From: Planotetraspora mira
GTDB taxonomy: Bacteria; Actinomycetota; Actinomycetes; Streptosporangiales; Streptosporangiaceae
Length of the DNA stretch: 64,000 nt
Direction of reading: 5' to 3'
Assembly: GCF_016863275.1 (NCBI RefSeq)
Contig: NZ_BOOO01000037.1
Span: 62,001-126,000 of the forward strand
Each line of letters opens with the position of its first letter. The stretch's first letter is position 1. This document shows, in pieces, positions 62,644 through 64,000 of this stretch. The notes below the pieces were generated by a model that did no database searches, had not been told where the DNA came from, and worked only from the letters and a program-made list of their open reading frames with translations. A program made the position numbers and the translations under genes.

Positions 62644-63587
62644 CACATCGCCTTCCAACAGGCCACGAAGTGATCGGGCGCCACCTCCGCGAACGGCGGT
62701 TGCTCCGCGCAGCGCTCGAAGGCGAGCGGGCACCGGTCCCTGAACCGGCAGCCGGGCGGCGGGTCGAGCAGTGCGGGCGGGCTCCCTGGAATGCCCTGCA
62801 GCCGCTTGTCCGCATGCCGCACCCCCGCCTCGGGCAGCGAGGAGATCAGAGCCCGCGTGTACGGGTGGCGCGGTGAGGTCGCCACGGCGTCCGCCGGAGC
62901 CTTCTCCGCCAGCCGCCCGCCGTACATGACCATGATCGTGTCCGCGATCTGGTAGACGAGCGAGATGTCGTGCGTCACCACGATCATGCTGCCGACGAGG
63001 CCGCCGTCACGAAGACCGAGAAGGGTGCGCGCCACGGCCTTCTGGGTGGAGACGTCGAGTGCCGAGGTGACCTCATCGGCGATGAGCAGCGACGGGTTCA
63101 GCAGTGTGGAGACGACCATGACCACCCGCTGCTTCATCCCGCCGGACAACTCGATCGGATAGCGGCCGAGCACCTCCGCGGAGAGCCCGACGAGCTCGAG
63201 CCGCCGTTCCAGCTCCGCGGTCTCCAGCCGCACACCGCGGGAGGCCAACAGCTCGCCGACCATCCGGCCGATCTTCCTGGTGGGATTGAGGGCGCTCATC
63301 GAGTACTGCGGGATGATCGAGATCTTGTGGAAGCGGAAGGCGTTCATCCGCCGCTTGTCGGTCACGGGCACCACGGTCCCGTCGAGCTCGACGGTGCCGC
63401 CGACGTGCCGCATCCGGCTGTCGAGGCGGATCAGGCTCTTCCCGAGTGTGGACTTGCCGGAGCCGGACTCCCCGGCTAGCCCCATGATCTCGCCGTCGGC
63501 GACGGAGAAGGTGACGCCGTCCAGGGCCTTCACCTCGCCCCGGCGCGTCCGATAGTGGACCTTGAGGTCGGTCACCCTCAGAGCCAC
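62643..63587 (-). CDS. Opp/Dpp-type ABC transporter ATPase (DppD/OppD-like)
   Basis: A 314-residue ATPase with Walker A GESGSGKST, Q-loop IIPQYSMSALNP, signature LSGGMKQRVVMVVSTL, Walker B LLIADEVTSALD and H-loop VVTHD. The C-terminal oligopeptide-transporter tail with paired cysteines is present (PPGCRFRDRCPLAFERC). The GTG start is 1 nt after the permease stop. It forms the heterodimeric ATPase with the next gene. Confidence 0.94.
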   Translation of the reverse strand: MALRVTDLKVHYRTRRGEVKALDGVTFSVADGEIMGLAGESGSGKSTLGKSLIRLDSRMRHVGGTVELDGTVVPVTDKRRMNAFRFHKISIIPQYSMSALNPTRKIGRMVGELLASRGVRLETAELERRLELVGLSAEVLGRYPIELSGGMKQRVVMVVSTLLNPSLLIADEVTSALDVSTQKAVARTLLGLRDGGLVGSMIVVTHDISLVYQIADTIMVMYGGRLAEKAPADAVATSPRHPYTRALISSLPEAGVRHADKRLQGIPGSPPALLDPPPGCRFRDRCPLAFERCAEQPPFAEVAPDHFVACWKAM

Positions 63588-63588
63588 G

Positions 63589-64000
63589 TCACATCTCCCT
63601 CAGCTTCGGGTTGAAGACCTCGTCCAGGCCGACGTTCATCACGTAGAGGGCCCCGACGATCGCGGTGATGCCGGCCCCCGGCGGGATGAACCACCACCAC
63701 ATCCCGAGTTGGAGCGCGCTCCACCGGGCGGAGTTGTTCAGCATCAGCCCCAGGGAGACGCCCTCGGTGGGACCCAGCCCGATGAAGTCGAGCGACGCGG
63801 CGATCAGGACCGATCCCCCGAAGAGCAGGATGAACGTCATGAAGAGGTAGGAGCTCATGTTCGGCGCGATCTCCCGGCGAATGATCTTCGCTGTGCGCAC
63901 GCCGCTGAGTCTGGCCAGATCCACGAAGTCCCGGGAGCGCAGTGAGAACGTCTGCGCGCGGATCGCCCGCGCCGCCCACGGCCACGAGGTCAGACCGATG
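63589..64000 (-). CDS. Opp/Dpp-type ABC transporter permease (DppC-like), C-terminal part, cut by window edge
   Basis: The visible 136 codons contain the EAA-type loop DLARLSGVRTAKIIRREIAPNMSSYLFMTF, then ASLDFIGLGPTEGVSLGLMLNN and a final membrane segment WWWFIPPGAGITAIVGALYVMNVGLDEVFNPKL. This is the C-terminus of a DppC/OppC permease. Its start lies beyond the window. Confidence 0.92.
   Translation of the reverse strand, partial: IGLTSWPWAARAIRAQTFSLRSRDFVDLARLSGVRTAKIIRREIAPNMSSYLFMTFILLFGGSVLIAASLDFIGLGPTEGVSLGLMLNNSARWSALQLGMWWWFIPPGAGITAIVGALYVMNVGLDEVFNPKLREM

Overview
The window is high-GC actinomycete DNA. The families present, the SD-led GTG/ATG starts and the many MmyB, TetR and SDR genes point to an aerobic soil actinomycete; Streptosporangiaceae (Nonomuraea, Streptosporangium, Microbispora) is my guess from overall character and was not tested. 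No intact tRNA or rRNA gene, CRISPR array or replication origin was seen.

Region 1 (1-3.8 kb) is a probable guanidine-utilisation locus. It has a biotin-dependent carboxylase cut by the window edge, two DUF1989 subunits matching the carboxyguanidine deiminase pair, a TetR regulator and an APC permease. The same inverted repeat stands before the DUF1989 operon and before the permease.

Region 2 (3.8-38.5 kb) is accessory DNA in which intact metabolic and regulatory genes alternate with gene fragments. The intact genes include short-chain dehydrogenases, two luciferase-like monooxygenases, TetR, LysR, AraC and MmyB regulators, a Tat-exported multicopper oxidase, a non-heme iron oxygenase with a tandem DUF427 protein, and a STAS protein. 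The debris includes IS21, IS982, IS5, IS630, IS3, IS256 and ISL3 pieces, a 3' half of tRNA-Lys, a broken nuclease-NACHT defence gene, and pieces of UvrD helicase, MFS, histidine kinase, LysR, LacI and probably group II intron reverse transcriptase genes. One IS5-type element (28537-29427) looks intact and appears to need a -1 frameshift.

Region 3 (38.5-59.3 kb) is the most interesting part: a fucose system. Two divergent operons encode the oxidative L-fucose pathway: fuconolactonase, L-fuconate dehydratase, 2-keto-3-deoxy-L-fuconate dehydrogenase, diketo-deoxyfuconate hydrolase and a GntR regulator. Woven into both operons is a complete nickel-pincer racemase set: a LarA homologue with all catalytic residues, LarB, LarC and LarE. 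The pathway ends in pyruvate plus L-lactate, so a lactate racemase (or a sugar-acid epimerase) fits here. Next comes a glycan-degrading cluster: a secreted GH98 blood-group-type endo-beta-galactosidase with a C-terminal discoidin-type domain, a GH151-like fucosidase and a sugar ABC importer without its own ATPase. Divergent from these is a single protein fusing a GntR/FCD transcription factor to a GH29 alpha-L-fucosidase, with three copies of a 16-bp repeat in front of it. Together they would release fucosylated oligosaccharides outside the cell, import them, remove fucose inside and oxidise it. The first enzyme, L-fucose dehydrogenase, is not in the window.

Region 4 (59.3-64 kb) is a GH2 beta-mannosidase-like gene translationally coupled to an Opp/Dpp-type ABC transporter that runs off the window end.
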